DNA from: Platerodrilus igneus
Taxonomy: Eukaryota > Arthropoda > Insecta > Coleoptera > Lycidae
Direction of reading: 5' to 3'
Assembly: GCA_036346225.1 (NCBI GenBank)
Contig: JARFIW010000884.1
Span: 2,436,501 to 2,500,500, forward strand
DNA: 64,000 bases
Shown here one piece after another: positions 46,840 to 57,439 of the stretch. Numbering within the stretch: position 1 is the first letter of the stretch; each line of letters begins with the position of its first letter. Position numbers and translations under genes: made by a program. Under the pieces are notes generated by a model. It had not been told where the DNA came from. It ran no database searches and was given only the letters and a program-made list of their open reading frames with translations.

Positions 46840-49233
46840 CTACTTTGTTGAAAAAAGCCACACCTGATGTTCAACTTTTTTATTAATATTAATCTCCTCT
46901 GTAGTTTTTAGATCAATAGATTTTGCTTTATTTAATGTGTCAATCATTTTATCAAATTGCCTCATTATAGCCAGATGTAGGTCGTCAGTTAACGAAGCAT
47001 TCTCACATAGGCCTATTATTAGCTCGGCTTTTTTTTTAATAATATAATTTTTTGAAGATTTTGCTTCATGTAAAATATTACTGCTGAAAAGTTCATTAAC
47101 GTTACTAATATGCAAAGGTGTCAAGATTCGATTTGTACAACTGTATCGCACAAGCATGTACGTATTTGCAAATGTTAAGCTTTATCATGTTGTCAATACA
47201 GGTGCATTGAATGTATGAACACATATGCTGCACTTTGTACAACTTTGGCATGAACCTTCACAGGCCTCATCTACTCTAGTAACTTGATACTGTTGAAAAG
47301 CACAAGTGGACGATGTAACTAAAAATTCCTTATCATTTTCAAGACTTCTAATAAAATCTGATGTAATTGTTAGACTTGCTTTATGACTTTGTTTAATTCT
47401 ATTAATTTTGTCATTGGAAGTATTCTTTGCAAGTTTAATTATACGTTTAAACAAGCTATCTCGAGCAATTTTCATTACTGCATTAATGCTTTTGTCCAAA
47501 CGTTTTACTTTCCGACCTTCCAAATACACATACTTCAAAACTTTGTACATCGATTCAAGATACATGTTAGTGTTTATTCCTAAACCCAATCGATAGCAAT
47601 ATGCCCAAGATGTTGGACGATTTGCATAATTATTATGAAAATATTCAGCAAATGAATGTGTATCAACATCGTCAAAACAGATCTTCTACTACCTGATTTA
47701 AAATGTCATTAAATTCATCAATAGATACACACTGTAATAAAACACGGAGGATTTATATACTACTACTTTCTTTTCAATCCCTCCATTGATTTTTGACAAA
47801 TTCTTGCGCTAATTCCGATCCACATGCCAGGTACATAGCAACTGGTGAGGTATCTCGGCCATAACATAAGACCATGCATTATAAAATGCTGAAGCATCAT
47901 CAGACATAAAAACAGTAGTTGATATAATACCCACTCTTGATTTAATTTTTCCAAAAAACTACTTGAAAATCATTTCGTGAGCACGATTTGAAAAACAAAA
48001 TGCCACTGGGCACCCTGAACCAAATTCATCCACTGTCATTAGTGTGTAGAGCTGAAAATCGTAACTATTTGTACCGTGTGTACCATCAACGCACACCTTG
48101 TCGTTCCCAAATTTAAGCAACTGTTCACGTTGAAAAGAAGTGATTATGACTAATACAAAATCTTGAACATCTAAAATTATTTTTGAGTCATTTGGGTTTC
48201 CTTCTACACCTTGGCTTTTATAATATAACACTAGGCAGTCGCTTCCTAAGTTCATCATCTCCTCTACCCAGAGCCGTACGCTAATTGCATCATTTAGGTG
48301 ACGTTTCACACCATACTCAATATTGAAGTCCCTAACAATATTGTGCATGTCTTTTGTTTCTAACAACAAAATTCTCTGTGAATTTTCTTGTTTTAAAGCA
48401 GAATCACGAACATCATCCAATATATGTTAAAATGTAATACCTTCCTTTAATTTTCCTGAAACACATCAATTGTAAAATTTGAAACTAGAACTTTATGTTC
48501 GAAAATACCTGCAATTTCTGCTTTACTCTCTTTACTTTAAAAAAACTCGACCAATATCGTTGGTATGTCCAACATGAGTTGTCCAGAAGTCTACTGCAAC
48601 AGACCCATCGTTCTTTATCGTCGCTTCCATTCTTGAGGGACAAACACTTCTAATTTTATTAGTGCCTGTGCTTTTTAAGCTTCTAAAACCCTTGCCTTTT
48701 GGAATGTAGTTGTACGATCGATGGCAATTATAGTACTCCTTTTTGGTACCATCAGACAATAATTTAGCTGAAGTGTGAAGTATATACATTGCCAAAGAAT
48801 GTTCCTGTTCTTGGTTTTTTCAGTTTTTAAACTCTGTTGAACAGAATAAAATTAGTATATAATTAACACTTTGCATAATAATCTTCAAACCTAATTGTGA
48901 ATTAAAATGTAGTTGGTCAAGTTTAGTTTCAATTTGATGTTCATTTGCCAAATGTTGTCGAAGTTTTTTATATCCCTTTAGATGTATTGTACAATTTTCA
49001 TAAAAGCACTTGATTCTTGATGAGTTGAGAATTATTGGAACACTTTTATGAACAGTTCTGCAATGACGACGTAAAGTTGCTTTACTGGTCAAGAATTTGC
49101 CACATGTATCACACAAAAATTTACTAGTTAAAGTAACTGGTTTCCTATATTCAAAATTATGAATCTTTCTTAAATGGGCATACAGATTCTTCTTTTGTGT
49201 AAACTCAAAACCACAATCTTCGCAAGTATTCAT
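46840..49233 (-). pseudogene. Phantom-like MULE transposase with C2H2 and SWIM zinc fingers
   Basis: Minus-strand order: three C2H2-like fingers in the first 100 residues (CEDCGFEF...HLRKIH, CDTCGKFL...HCRTVH, CFYENCTI...HLANEH); a Cys/His region related to FLYWCH-type fingers (48795-48532); then the MULE catalytic domain (48420-47959) with DKVCVDGTHGTNSYDFQLYT, where VDGTH holds the first Asp. In shifted frames follow SDDASAFYNAW, with the second acidic position, and CTWHVDRNW. After 47589 comes a helical region, and around 47230-47130 a SWIM-like CxC...CxxxH pattern. Frameshifts lie near 48800, 48530, 47955, 47690 and 47190, so the gene is inactive. Assignment to Phantom rather than another Mutator branch is from memory of its domain order. 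Confidence 0.85.
48456..48508 (-). other. Intron in the MULE transposase gene, 53 bp
   Basis: The minus strand has donor GTATTTTCG and acceptor TGTTTCAG. Removing it makes the frame run from a KAEIAG phrase on to the LDDVRDSALK stretch, consistent with a real small intron. Confidence 0.6.
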
Positions 49234-49584
49234 TTTTACTCCTCGTTTACAAATAACACGATAAACAAAATTAATAGGTAATTTCTATGGATCTCATTCA
49301 CTATATGTAAACAAAAAAATTATGTAACCTCAATCTGTTTACAACTCTCATTACAGCCGCGTTATTTCTACCGCGAGACGCTCGTATATTTTTCGGGTGT
49401 TTATTATGTTTTGAATTATTTTCCAAGCCTTCTTATTTCTCCTTTGACTAACAGATACCGTTTATTTTCAAATTACAACGTCCTTGATAAATACGCTGTC
49501 TTTTCATTATGTACAAGAAAATTACTTTGACGAGGGTTGATTTGCATTAGTAAAGTTACAATTTTTAGGTATAAAATAGAATGA

Positions 49585-50232
49585 ATGAATATAGCACTCC
49601 CGTTTCATCCAAAGGGCATAGACATGAACGTGCACAAAAGCGAAAACGATCACAGTGAGTTAATTGAAGATGATTTAGATATTGAACATAGGTTTATTAC
49701 TGCTGTTCCTTATGATAGTGACGACTCTGATTATGAATGGTATCTTAAAAATGACCCGGAGAAAAATGATTCAATTACCACAGATACTTCTGAGAAAACT
49801 AAAAGAAAATCCCATGAAAAAAGTAAGAAGCAGACTTCAGAGAAAAACCCTTACAATGATTTTAATCGAGATTTAACAGACATCAGTGAGGATGAGGATG
49901 ACGACGAACCTGTTGATAATGATTCAAGAAACATTGCAAGAGATCATCGTAACTTAATTGCTTCAAATGCTCGAGGAATTGTTGAAGGTAGGTGTTTATA
50001 AAAGGAAATATTTGAAATACTTGTTTAATTTTGTATAGCCTTTCCAGTACGATACCAACACGAACCAATCTCTGTTAATTTAAACAACTCCTATCCATAT
50101 AGATCGCAATCGCCAGCTTCTGAACCCACTTTCTCCCCAATACCTTCATATGTAACTCCATATAGAGGAACCCGTACTATGTATCGTTCTTCTTTGAACA
50201 GTTATGCAAACTTTTTATCGAATTCTGAAGTA
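49585..50232 (+). CDS. Spliced gene of unknown function, possible host gene, 3' end not found
   Basis: Exon 1 (49585-49987) encodes an acidic, Ser/Asp/Lys-rich protein with DLDIEHRFITAVPYDSDDSD and DLTDISEDEDDDEPVDNDS. A 51 bp intron follows (GTAGGTG donor at 49988, TTGTATAG acceptor ending 50038) that joins EGI-type codons to exon 2 (50039-50232) without a shift. Exon 2 gives a Ser/Pro/Tyr-rich stretch including YRSQSPASEPTFSPIPSYVT, then a strong donor GTAAGT at 50233. Both donors fit the consensus. A later exon must follow but was not recognised; a pogo-like element lies in the way from 50799. An alternative upstream start at 49581 opens another frame (MNEYSTPVSSKGHRHERAQK), which meets a GTGAGT donor-like site at 49656. 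No known domain; low-complexity disordered protein. It could also be an element gene. Confidence 0.5.
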
Positions 50233-50798
50233 GTAAGTATTTCCTGATACTTTGATTTTTATAAATTGCAGGCAAACATTATTTACCGATATCAATAATT
50301 TTATTATTGTCGCTGTGTAAAGCACAAAAGCAAACTATCTTTAGACGATGACAGTTTAAATATGTATATCAGTTCAATGATCTGTTTAGAGTAGGTTACA
50401 ACATTTTTGATTAAAATGTTTGTGTTTATATATATTAAGTTAGCAAGATCATACAAACAGAATTAAACCAAAACCAATGTATGATTTAGTATGCATTTTA
50501 TTCTACTAATACTTTTATTATACTTTGAGTAAACAGAAAGGAATGTCACTACCATTTTTATTCAAATAGCAGTCTTAATAGACAATAAAAGCCAGCTATA
50601 CAATTGAATCTTTACTAATTGATACTGCTGTGTTCAACTTAAAACGTGAGATTTTTCATTTGTGGTGAATTTGTGAACTGGACCTTGTTTTTATCTTTAT
50701 TTATTTATTTCCAACAGATTACATTAACCTTTTTATAGGAAATCCAGCTGACAATGTAAAAATTTTAGATACAGAATAGCGATACTTTAAACTAACTA
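50233..50798. other. Probable intron, no gene seen
   Basis: Follows the GTAAGT donor; AT-rich without open frames or repeats. Confidence 0.4.
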
Positions 50799-53513
50799 CC
50801 GTAGAATGGGGTGAAAGGGGACACTTTTTAGGAGTCTCCAGTGATAATTTCTTTATCTTAAAATAATTTAACCTAGTTTATATGTCATTTAATGTCTATA
50901 TCTGTAAGGATAAGTAACAAAACATACATATTTTTAAAATTTACAGAATTTTTTTAATTTTTACTGACTGTCCCTTTTCATCCCACAGTCGGAGTGATTA
51001 GGGACATGTTATATTTTATCATGTTTACAAGCATACTGTTCCTAAACTACCAGTAGAAGGGGTGAAAAGGGACAGCGGAACAGAAAATAAAAAATCAAAA
51101 TTAGAGTACAAATATCTTTTTAGTTAAGGTATAAAATTTATTTTTATATACATGCTTTAGTGTCACTCATCTACATTAACATTAAACTTCATGGGTCCAC
51201 GTCGAAGTAGTTGTGGATGATATAGACATCCTACAATCCACTTTTTATCAAAAAAACATCGGTCTTCCTTATCTGGCCACTTAAATGTTGATCCACGATT
51301 GATTTTTGTTTCCACATATCTCAGAAAGGAAGCTTCATATTCTTTGGTTTGATTTCCTTCCAGTGTATTGGTTATCATTCCTATAAACCAATTTTGATTC
51401 GCTTTTTTGGAAGCAGTTGCACGACTTTGACTGAAGTTCACCACAATCCAGTCATTTTCTCCCAAAACTGCCTCTTCAGTGAGACTGCAGAGTCCAGTAA
51501 TAGTCGAACCATTCATCTGGACATAATGCACATGCTCTAGCACTTCTTGTTCTGCGACAGATTCTGAATCAGAAAATTTATTTCATTTTCTGTTGATTCT
51601 CGTTGATTGTTGTCCAATGTCAATGAGCTGTCTTCAGAACAAAGATCAAAACGTTGGACACTCTTACCAGGTTCAACATTAATTCGTTTTTTATGAACTC
51701 GTGGCTTGGAACCTTCATACCTTGTTTCCTTTTAATATGTCACTATTGAATCAACCACCGAACCAGTGTCATTCTCACTTGCATGCTCAGTAGGGAGCTG
51801 GTCCAACACTTTGTGTGAACTAAGTGGAACTATTCCACATTTTCTAAATCCAGCTATAATGTTTTCCTTAGCATTTTCGCGAATTTTTTTATTTAGCTGC
51901 ATAAGAAGCTGAGGAAGTGAATCTTTTGCGATAGTCGGTTGCTTCCTACCAGGACCCTTCTTCCATTTTAACAAAATTTGTCGCCATGCATTCTTCAAAG
52001 GCGAAAAAAAAGCCACATCGAGTGGCTGTGTTAAATGTGTAGAATTACTGGGTAAAAAAACAAACTGTTATTTTCTTCACACATCTCAATAGCACTGATT
52101 GGCAAGTGGGAGGACAAATTGTCTTCTAAAAGGATTTTCCGTCCAGGTAATTTTGATGCATATGGTATAATAATTATTTTTACCCAATCTTGAAAGCAAA
52201 AAGAATCAAACCAACCCGTCGCACTTCTGTTGTATCTGGGTCCACCAATTGTCCAGCTATCATACAAATGTAGTGCTTTGTACAGTATATATTCTGGGAG
52301 AAGCACACCATCACTTGCAGGAGCATACATCAAAGACGTTGATGTTTTTGTGCTGTTGATTACACGATCAGGGTATTTTACACAACGTTTGGCAATAATT
52401 TTTTTACGTCCTGGGTCATCGCTCAAACAGGTCTCATCATAATTAATAATATTTGATGGAGGTACGTCTTTCAACGTTTCTGCAAGCTTAGTGAAATAGG
52501 AGTTTATTGTTTCCTGGTTAACTCCTGCTCTTGCCCGTTTAATATTTTGACACATTGTTTCAGTCAAGGCACCTTTATAACGGTTTAACAAACTATATAC
52601 AAAATCTTTCCCAGGGAAATTGTTCTTAAATTTTGACACATTTTGACCTTTAGAATCTAGATAACTCCTAACTATACGCCTTAAATCATAACCATGTAAG
52701 GGATAACCCCACTCAGAACAGGTGATTAGGCGCTTCGCTAAATGTTTTTCAACTTGAGCAGAAAGAACAGGCTGGCCACTGACCTTTAACGGTTTCTTTT
52801 GCATTTCAGAACATCTTTTATGTCGATGCAATACTGACTTGGGAATGCCATATTTCATTGCAGCTTTCCTTAAAGATAGACCTCTAGATACAGCTTTTAG
52901 AGCCTCCTCGATTTCAGCAGCAGTGTGCGGAACTTGATGTTTCCCTCTCAGGTTAGGTTTATAGGTTCTTGGCCTTGTTCAATTTATGTTATTCATTCAC
53001 CTGCAACAAATTTTGTGCATATAAGTCTGCTATTATAGTTACAGTACCTATGAGAAAACCTAAAGAGATAACACAAATAGTATATTTTCAAGGTGTCCCT
53101 TTTCACCCCAACTCACATTAAAAAAATCACTTACTCAATTTTTAGGTTCTATAATTTGAAATAAAATGATATAAATAATAATAAAGGTCAGAACGCAAAC
53201 CTATAAATATATTCCACAATGTGAACTGTAATTGTAAAAAATATATTGATATTTACCTTGCTATACAGATAAAGTGACTTTCTTCTTTCAAAAACCACTA
53301 ATCAGCTGATCATGGGCAAAACAAAATGGTGAGACATCTGACTGAAACAAAGTGTACTAATGGAGTCAAAATGGACACCAAACATGTATTGTTTACTACA
53401 AAATTATAAAACATTTAAAAATATTCTCTAAACTGGATAATATTAACGTAAATATACTTTTACTGATTTTTGTCCCTATTCACACCAGCGTCTCTTTTCA
53501 CCCCATTCTACGG
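50799..53513 (-). mobile_element. Pogo-like DNA transposon with both ends
   Basis: Both ends read inward CCGTAGAATGGGGTGAAA; the inverted repeats run about 25 bp with three mismatches. TA precedes the left end; the right flank is TG, one change from TA. Internal copies of the GGGGTGAAAAGGGACA motif lie near 51059 (plus) and 53096 (minus), with a weaker one near 50973. The transposase gene is on the minus strand. Confidence 0.9.
51163..52990 (-). pseudogene. Pogo-superfamily transposase (HTH_psq plus DDE_1), nearly intact
   Basis: From about 52950 the minus strand reads a psq-type helix-turn-helix (AEIEEALKAVSRGLSLRKAA, then YGIPKSVLHRHK), then a CENP-B-like second half. The DDE_1 domain follows: IINYDETCLSDDPG with the first Asp, LLEDNLSSHLPISA with the second. 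A one-base slip in a T-run near 52050 moves to the frame THLTQPLDVAFFSPLKNAW, with the third. The post-DDE part has IIAGFRKCGIVPLSSHKVL. The C-terminal frame (51543-51163) contains NDWIVVNFSQ and STFKWPDKEDRCFF, a tail typical of insect pogo proteins. Damage seen: a stop near the start (about 52984), the slip at about 52050 and breaks at 51730 and 51545. An intron acceptor-like TTGTTGCAG precedes the start. Confidence 0.85.
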
Positions 53514-54180
53514 TGTTGTTTAGTTGTATTTATAATAACTACATCTACAATTGATTTTAGTATATCATTAAAAATATCACAACCAGCACTTATATTATTA
53601 TAATATAAACTAAATCTATATATAGGCGACTTCAGCAAAATGTTTGTACATGCAGTAGGTAGAAAAAGTAATGTTGAGACTCTAGATTGAGTTCTGGGAA
53701 TTAAAAATCTAATGCAGCAGAATAACTGGGTTAACAATATTTTTGTGCATTAGTTTATAAACTACTAATAACTTTAAACTTCCGAAGAGGTCATTTCAAA
53801 CAATTAATAAAGTTGATCGACTATAATCTTGTGGTGGTCTTATTTGTTTGGGGGTCACCTTGTTAATGCTTCATAACAACAGAGATAATATTTATTTACA
53901 AGTTTAAAATACGAACTAATTTTACATTAAAAGTGTTAAGTAAATAAATTAGTGGAACTTGAGTAATATATTTTATTAGAATACCAGAACATACAAGAAT
54001 ATATATTTGACGTTTACATGACATTACCCGATTGTTTTTTACAACTACTGCGTCTGTCTGCTACATCACATCCGTTACCTTTTTCAACAGTCTGGCAGGA
54101 TTGCCAATTCTATTAATATTAACGACCTTCCTCATGCCTGGCAATCTACAAGAAACTATTATTATAAAGATAATCCTATC
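53514..54180. other. No gene; probably holds the 3' LTR of the copia element
   Basis: Lies downstream of the minus-strand copia pol end. A minus-strand poly(A)-like AATAAAATATATT is near 53970, and a purine-rich CATGAGGAAGG near 54125-54135. LTR boundaries could not be fixed because the second LTR is missing. Confidence 0.35.
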
Positions 54181-54184
54181 ATTT

Positions 54185-55316
54185 TAAAAAAATTCTAAAA
54201 CTTCACCTGACCCAATGTCTTTGTAAAAATGTCTGCTAATTGTTCGTTTCAACAAATATAATTAACCTGTACAGTGCCCTTAATATTTAAGTCAAACACA
54301 AAATGCAATTTAACATCTATATGTTTACATCTTTTATTATTTTCAAAATTCTGCAAAAGTTTAATTGCACTTTGGTTATCTTCGTACAATATAAATGGTA
54401 AATTATAATCTAAACACAAATCAGTTAACAAATTTTTAATATGCAATAATTCGCATGAAGCAGCACAAACAACAACAAATTCTAATTCAGTACTTGATAA
54501 AGTTACAATACATTGTTTCTTCGAACTCCAAGATACTAGATTATCAAATAATTTGAAACAGTAACCATTAACGGATTTTCGATCTTCAATATCATTAGGC
54601 CAATCTGAATCTGAATAACCTACCAGACCGTACTGGAATAGTAAAAACATAACTTATAATTAATTGTAGACTTTATTTATAGCTCGCAAAAGGTGTTTAA
54701 AGTGTTCATCAGTCGCACAATCTTGAAAACGACCAAAATAACTAATACTAAAACAAATATTCGGCCTAGTACCCATCATTATATACATTAAGCATCCCAA
54801 CAATTCTTTGTATGGTAATTTCGTGTTTAATTTATAATCACAATTTCTTTGCAAATTTAAACTTTTCTCCATTGGAGTATTAACATGTTTGCAGTTTTCT
54901 ATATTAAATCTTTTAACCAAATTCTCAATTGAATGCGTTTGTTCAATAGTGATAACATGATTATCTGTCTTTTAAAATCCTCAAACCTAAAAAATTATTT
55001 ACATTATCTAACCACCTTATTTTAAAATTTTGACACAATTTTAACTTAAGCAAGTATGAAAATTCAGTACTATTATTCGATATTAAAATATCATCCACGT
55101 ATAGGAGTACATAACATCTCACATTTTCATCAACAAAACTATAAAAGCAGTAATCTGATTTTGAACGAATAAAACCCAAACTAGACATAAAATCATTAAT
55201 TGTTTGGTTCCATATTTTAGGTGCTTCTTTGAGACCATACATTGCTCTTTTTAATAAGCAAACTTTAGTTTTGTCAGTACATTGAACCTCCAACCCCTCT
55301 GGTATCTTCATAGGAA
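54185..55316 (-). pseudogene. Ty1/copia RT-RNase H region, broken
   Basis: Minus-strand order: an RT segment (55311-54961) with LLKRAMYGLKEAPKIWNQTI and LLYVDDILISNN, the copia YVDD active site; then FNIENCKHVNTPMEKSLNL and ELLGCLMYIMMGTRPNICFS; then RNase H (54650-54249) with YSDSDWPNDIEDRKSVNGYC, SSTELEFV and EDNQSAIKL. The last part, in a shifted frame to about 54190, gives EQLADIFTKTLGQVKF, the usual copia C-terminus. Frames are split near 54955 and 54655. Everything upstream (gag to integrase) is missing: the left edge meets a LINE at about 55330. Confidence 0.85.
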
Positions 55317-55334
55317 ATTTATATAAAGGAGACG

Positions 55335-56640
55335 AACTGACGAACTAACAGTATTAGAACCAGAATCAGGCATTGAAAAAGATGACTTGGGATATCCTAT
55401 ACTTAAAGATAAGTTTGAATTAGCATTAAAGGGTCTGAAAAATGGTAAGGCACCGAGTACAGATAAGGTGCAAGTAGAAACTCTAAAAGTCGCACAAGCA
55501 GTAACTGAACGTCTCTTCCAACTTGTAAGCTATATGTATGAGACAGGCGAGATACCCAAAGATTTCAAATGTAACATCATAGTCACTATACCAAAAAAGA
55601 GATGCTCGGATAGATGTGAAAATTTTTGAACAATAAGTTTGACAGCACATGTCAAAAATATTAACTAGAATTGTACAAACACGAATGGAAAAAAGAGCTG
55701 AAGAAGTACTAGGAGAAGATCAATTTGGGTTCAGACGAAACAAGGGAACATGGGAGGCTATTTTAGCTCTGATGGAGATAATGGAGAAAACAATAGATAA
55801 AGGGACAAGCGTGTGTAGGGTTTGTAGATCTGGAAAAAGCATTCGACAATGCAAAATGGAGAAAAATGTTCAAAATACTCAAAAAGATTGGAATGAGTTT
55901 TAGGGATAGTATATAACTTATACAGAGAAGAAACAGTGGTAATAGAATTAGAGCAGGAATGTAGAGAAGTAAATATTAGGAAAGGGGTGAGACAAGGATG
56001 TGTCCTATCCCACTAATTTTTAACTTGTACATCAAAGAGGCAATGAATACCGTCAAATGCAAAAAGACATTTGGAAGTATTATACAGGGACAAAATATTG
56101 ATATGCTTAGATTTGCAGATGATATAGCAGTATTAGCATCTAGCAAGGAAGAGTTAGAAACTGCTCTTAATGAAATGGCAACAGTTCTAACAGAGAGATA
56201 CGGTATGAAAATTAATAGAAATAAAACTAAGGCACTAGTATGCTAAGGAGGGGAAAATAAATTAAAAACTAAAATACAAATAGGTAAGGAGAACTTACAA
56301 GAGGTTAAGGATTTCTGCTACCTAGGAAGTCAAATAACGCAAAATGGGAAGAGCAAAAAATATATAAAAAAAAGATTAGCACAAGGTCTTGCTACATTTA
56401 ACAAGAAAAAGTAACTCTAAGACAACAAACATAGAAACAAGGAAAAGATTGCTTAAAACATATGTGTGGAGCACAGCATTGTACGGCTGTGAAACCTGGA
56501 CAGTAGGAGAAGCGAACAGGAATAAGATAGAAGCTTTTGAAATGTGATACTACAGACGTATGATGAAGATATCATGGACAGACAAAGTTAAGCACAAAGA
56601 GGTTCCAGAAATGGTAGGAGAAGTGTAGGCTAGCTCAGAA
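55335..56640 (+). pseudogene. Non-LTR retrotransposon RT fragment (RTE-like)
   Basis: The plus strand reads FELALKGLKNGKAPSTDKVQ (the 'lkn.KApG.D.i' RT motif), then YETGEIPKDFKCNIIVTIPK. After a shift come VLGEDQFGFRRNKGTWEAIL, a broken palm entry, RQGCVLSH-like DNA at 55990, and LRFADDIAVLASSKEELETA with the FADD active site. The C-terminal region has FCYLGSQITQNGKSKK and RRMMKISWTDKV. Stops near 55629, 55903, 56246 and 56415. No endonuclease domain precedes it, so it is 5' truncated. Confidence 0.85.
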
Positions 56641-56701
56641 TAGAAATAAGTGAAGGTACGCGTCCAACAAGTTTCAAGACGGAAAACCTAATGATAAAAA
56701 A

Positions 56702-57010
56702 TTAATTGCACTTAAATCTGATGATTATTATAACAGCAATCTTAGCGAACTTATTGGCATTTATTGAATTATTACAGCTAACAATAAGACCACCATTTAG
56801 TATGTGCTTGACTGTATTAATCTTAATATTGGTTCCAGCTGGGTCAACTCCACCTACAAGATCTATTTTAGTTTGAGCATTTTTCGAGTACTGTCTTTCG
56901 GCTTGATAATTACTGATTGCTGTGAAGATGTAGATGCTATGACTGCATAGGTCGTATTCACAGGAGCATTTGTAACAGTTTCAATGTTGGAGAGCTTTTC
57001 AGAGGCAAGT
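56702..57010 (-). pseudogene. LINE ORF1-like protein, 3' part
   Basis: Continues the frame interrupted by the BEL/Pao insertion. Reads ASEKLSNIETVTNAP and QQSVIIKPKDS. After a frameshift it gives IDLVGGVDPAGTNIKINTVK then HILNGGLIVSCNN, the 'avDP....I..vk.i..GgiiI.c' pattern of insect non-LTR ORF1 (gag-like) proteins. Ends at a stop at 56702. The ORF2 that should follow is absent. Confidence 0.65.
57006..57010 (+). other. Target-site duplication CAAGT (left)
   Basis: Identical to 62758-62762 on the other side of the BEL/Pao element. One copy restores the continuous LINE ORF1 reading frame. Confidence 0.9.
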
Positions 57011-57353
57011 TGTACTTTAATTAAATTAATCAAGCCTAAATTCTCGAAGGACCAGTACATAAATACATATGTACACACACACGGGACCAAGTATTTCAAT
57101 TTATATGTAAATTCAACACACTCACCTGAACAAAACACATCCCGTTCCAACTGTATTTTCGACACAACACACCACGTCTGGTCGTCTCTAAGGATGGCGG
57201 CAAACAGCCCGGAATATCAGTTTTCCATGCACCAGGTAAACAAACCACAGCGAGTGGTCGAGAGTGGTGGTTTCACTAAATTAAAATACTAGTCTATCCG
57301 CGAACAAAGTTTACACCCACAAATTTACAATATAACCCTATTAATTCTAAACA
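57011..57353 (-). mobile_element. 3' LTR of the BEL/Pao element
   Basis: The minus strand begins TGTTTAGAATTAATAGGG and ends AAAGTACA. 343 bp. Confidence 0.95.
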
Positions 57354-57439
57354 TACCGCTCACCAATAAGCTCTGCTTATTTAAAACTAAAGGTACAAAC
57401 AAACAAAAACTACTATATATATACAGATATATTGAACAA

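Larger units (their letters stand above)
45696..49385 (-). mobile_element. Complete Mutator/Phantom-like DNA transposon
   Basis: Inverted ends begin ACGAGCGTCTCGCGGTAG on both sides; the outer 65 bp match with three mismatches, and weaker homology continues for about 250 bp. An identical 8 bp target duplication, ATATTTTT, flanks it at 45688-45695 and 49386-49393. Mutator elements typically make 8-11 bp duplications. The interior encodes a zinc finger/MULE transposase on the minus strand, broken in several places. Confidence 0.9.
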
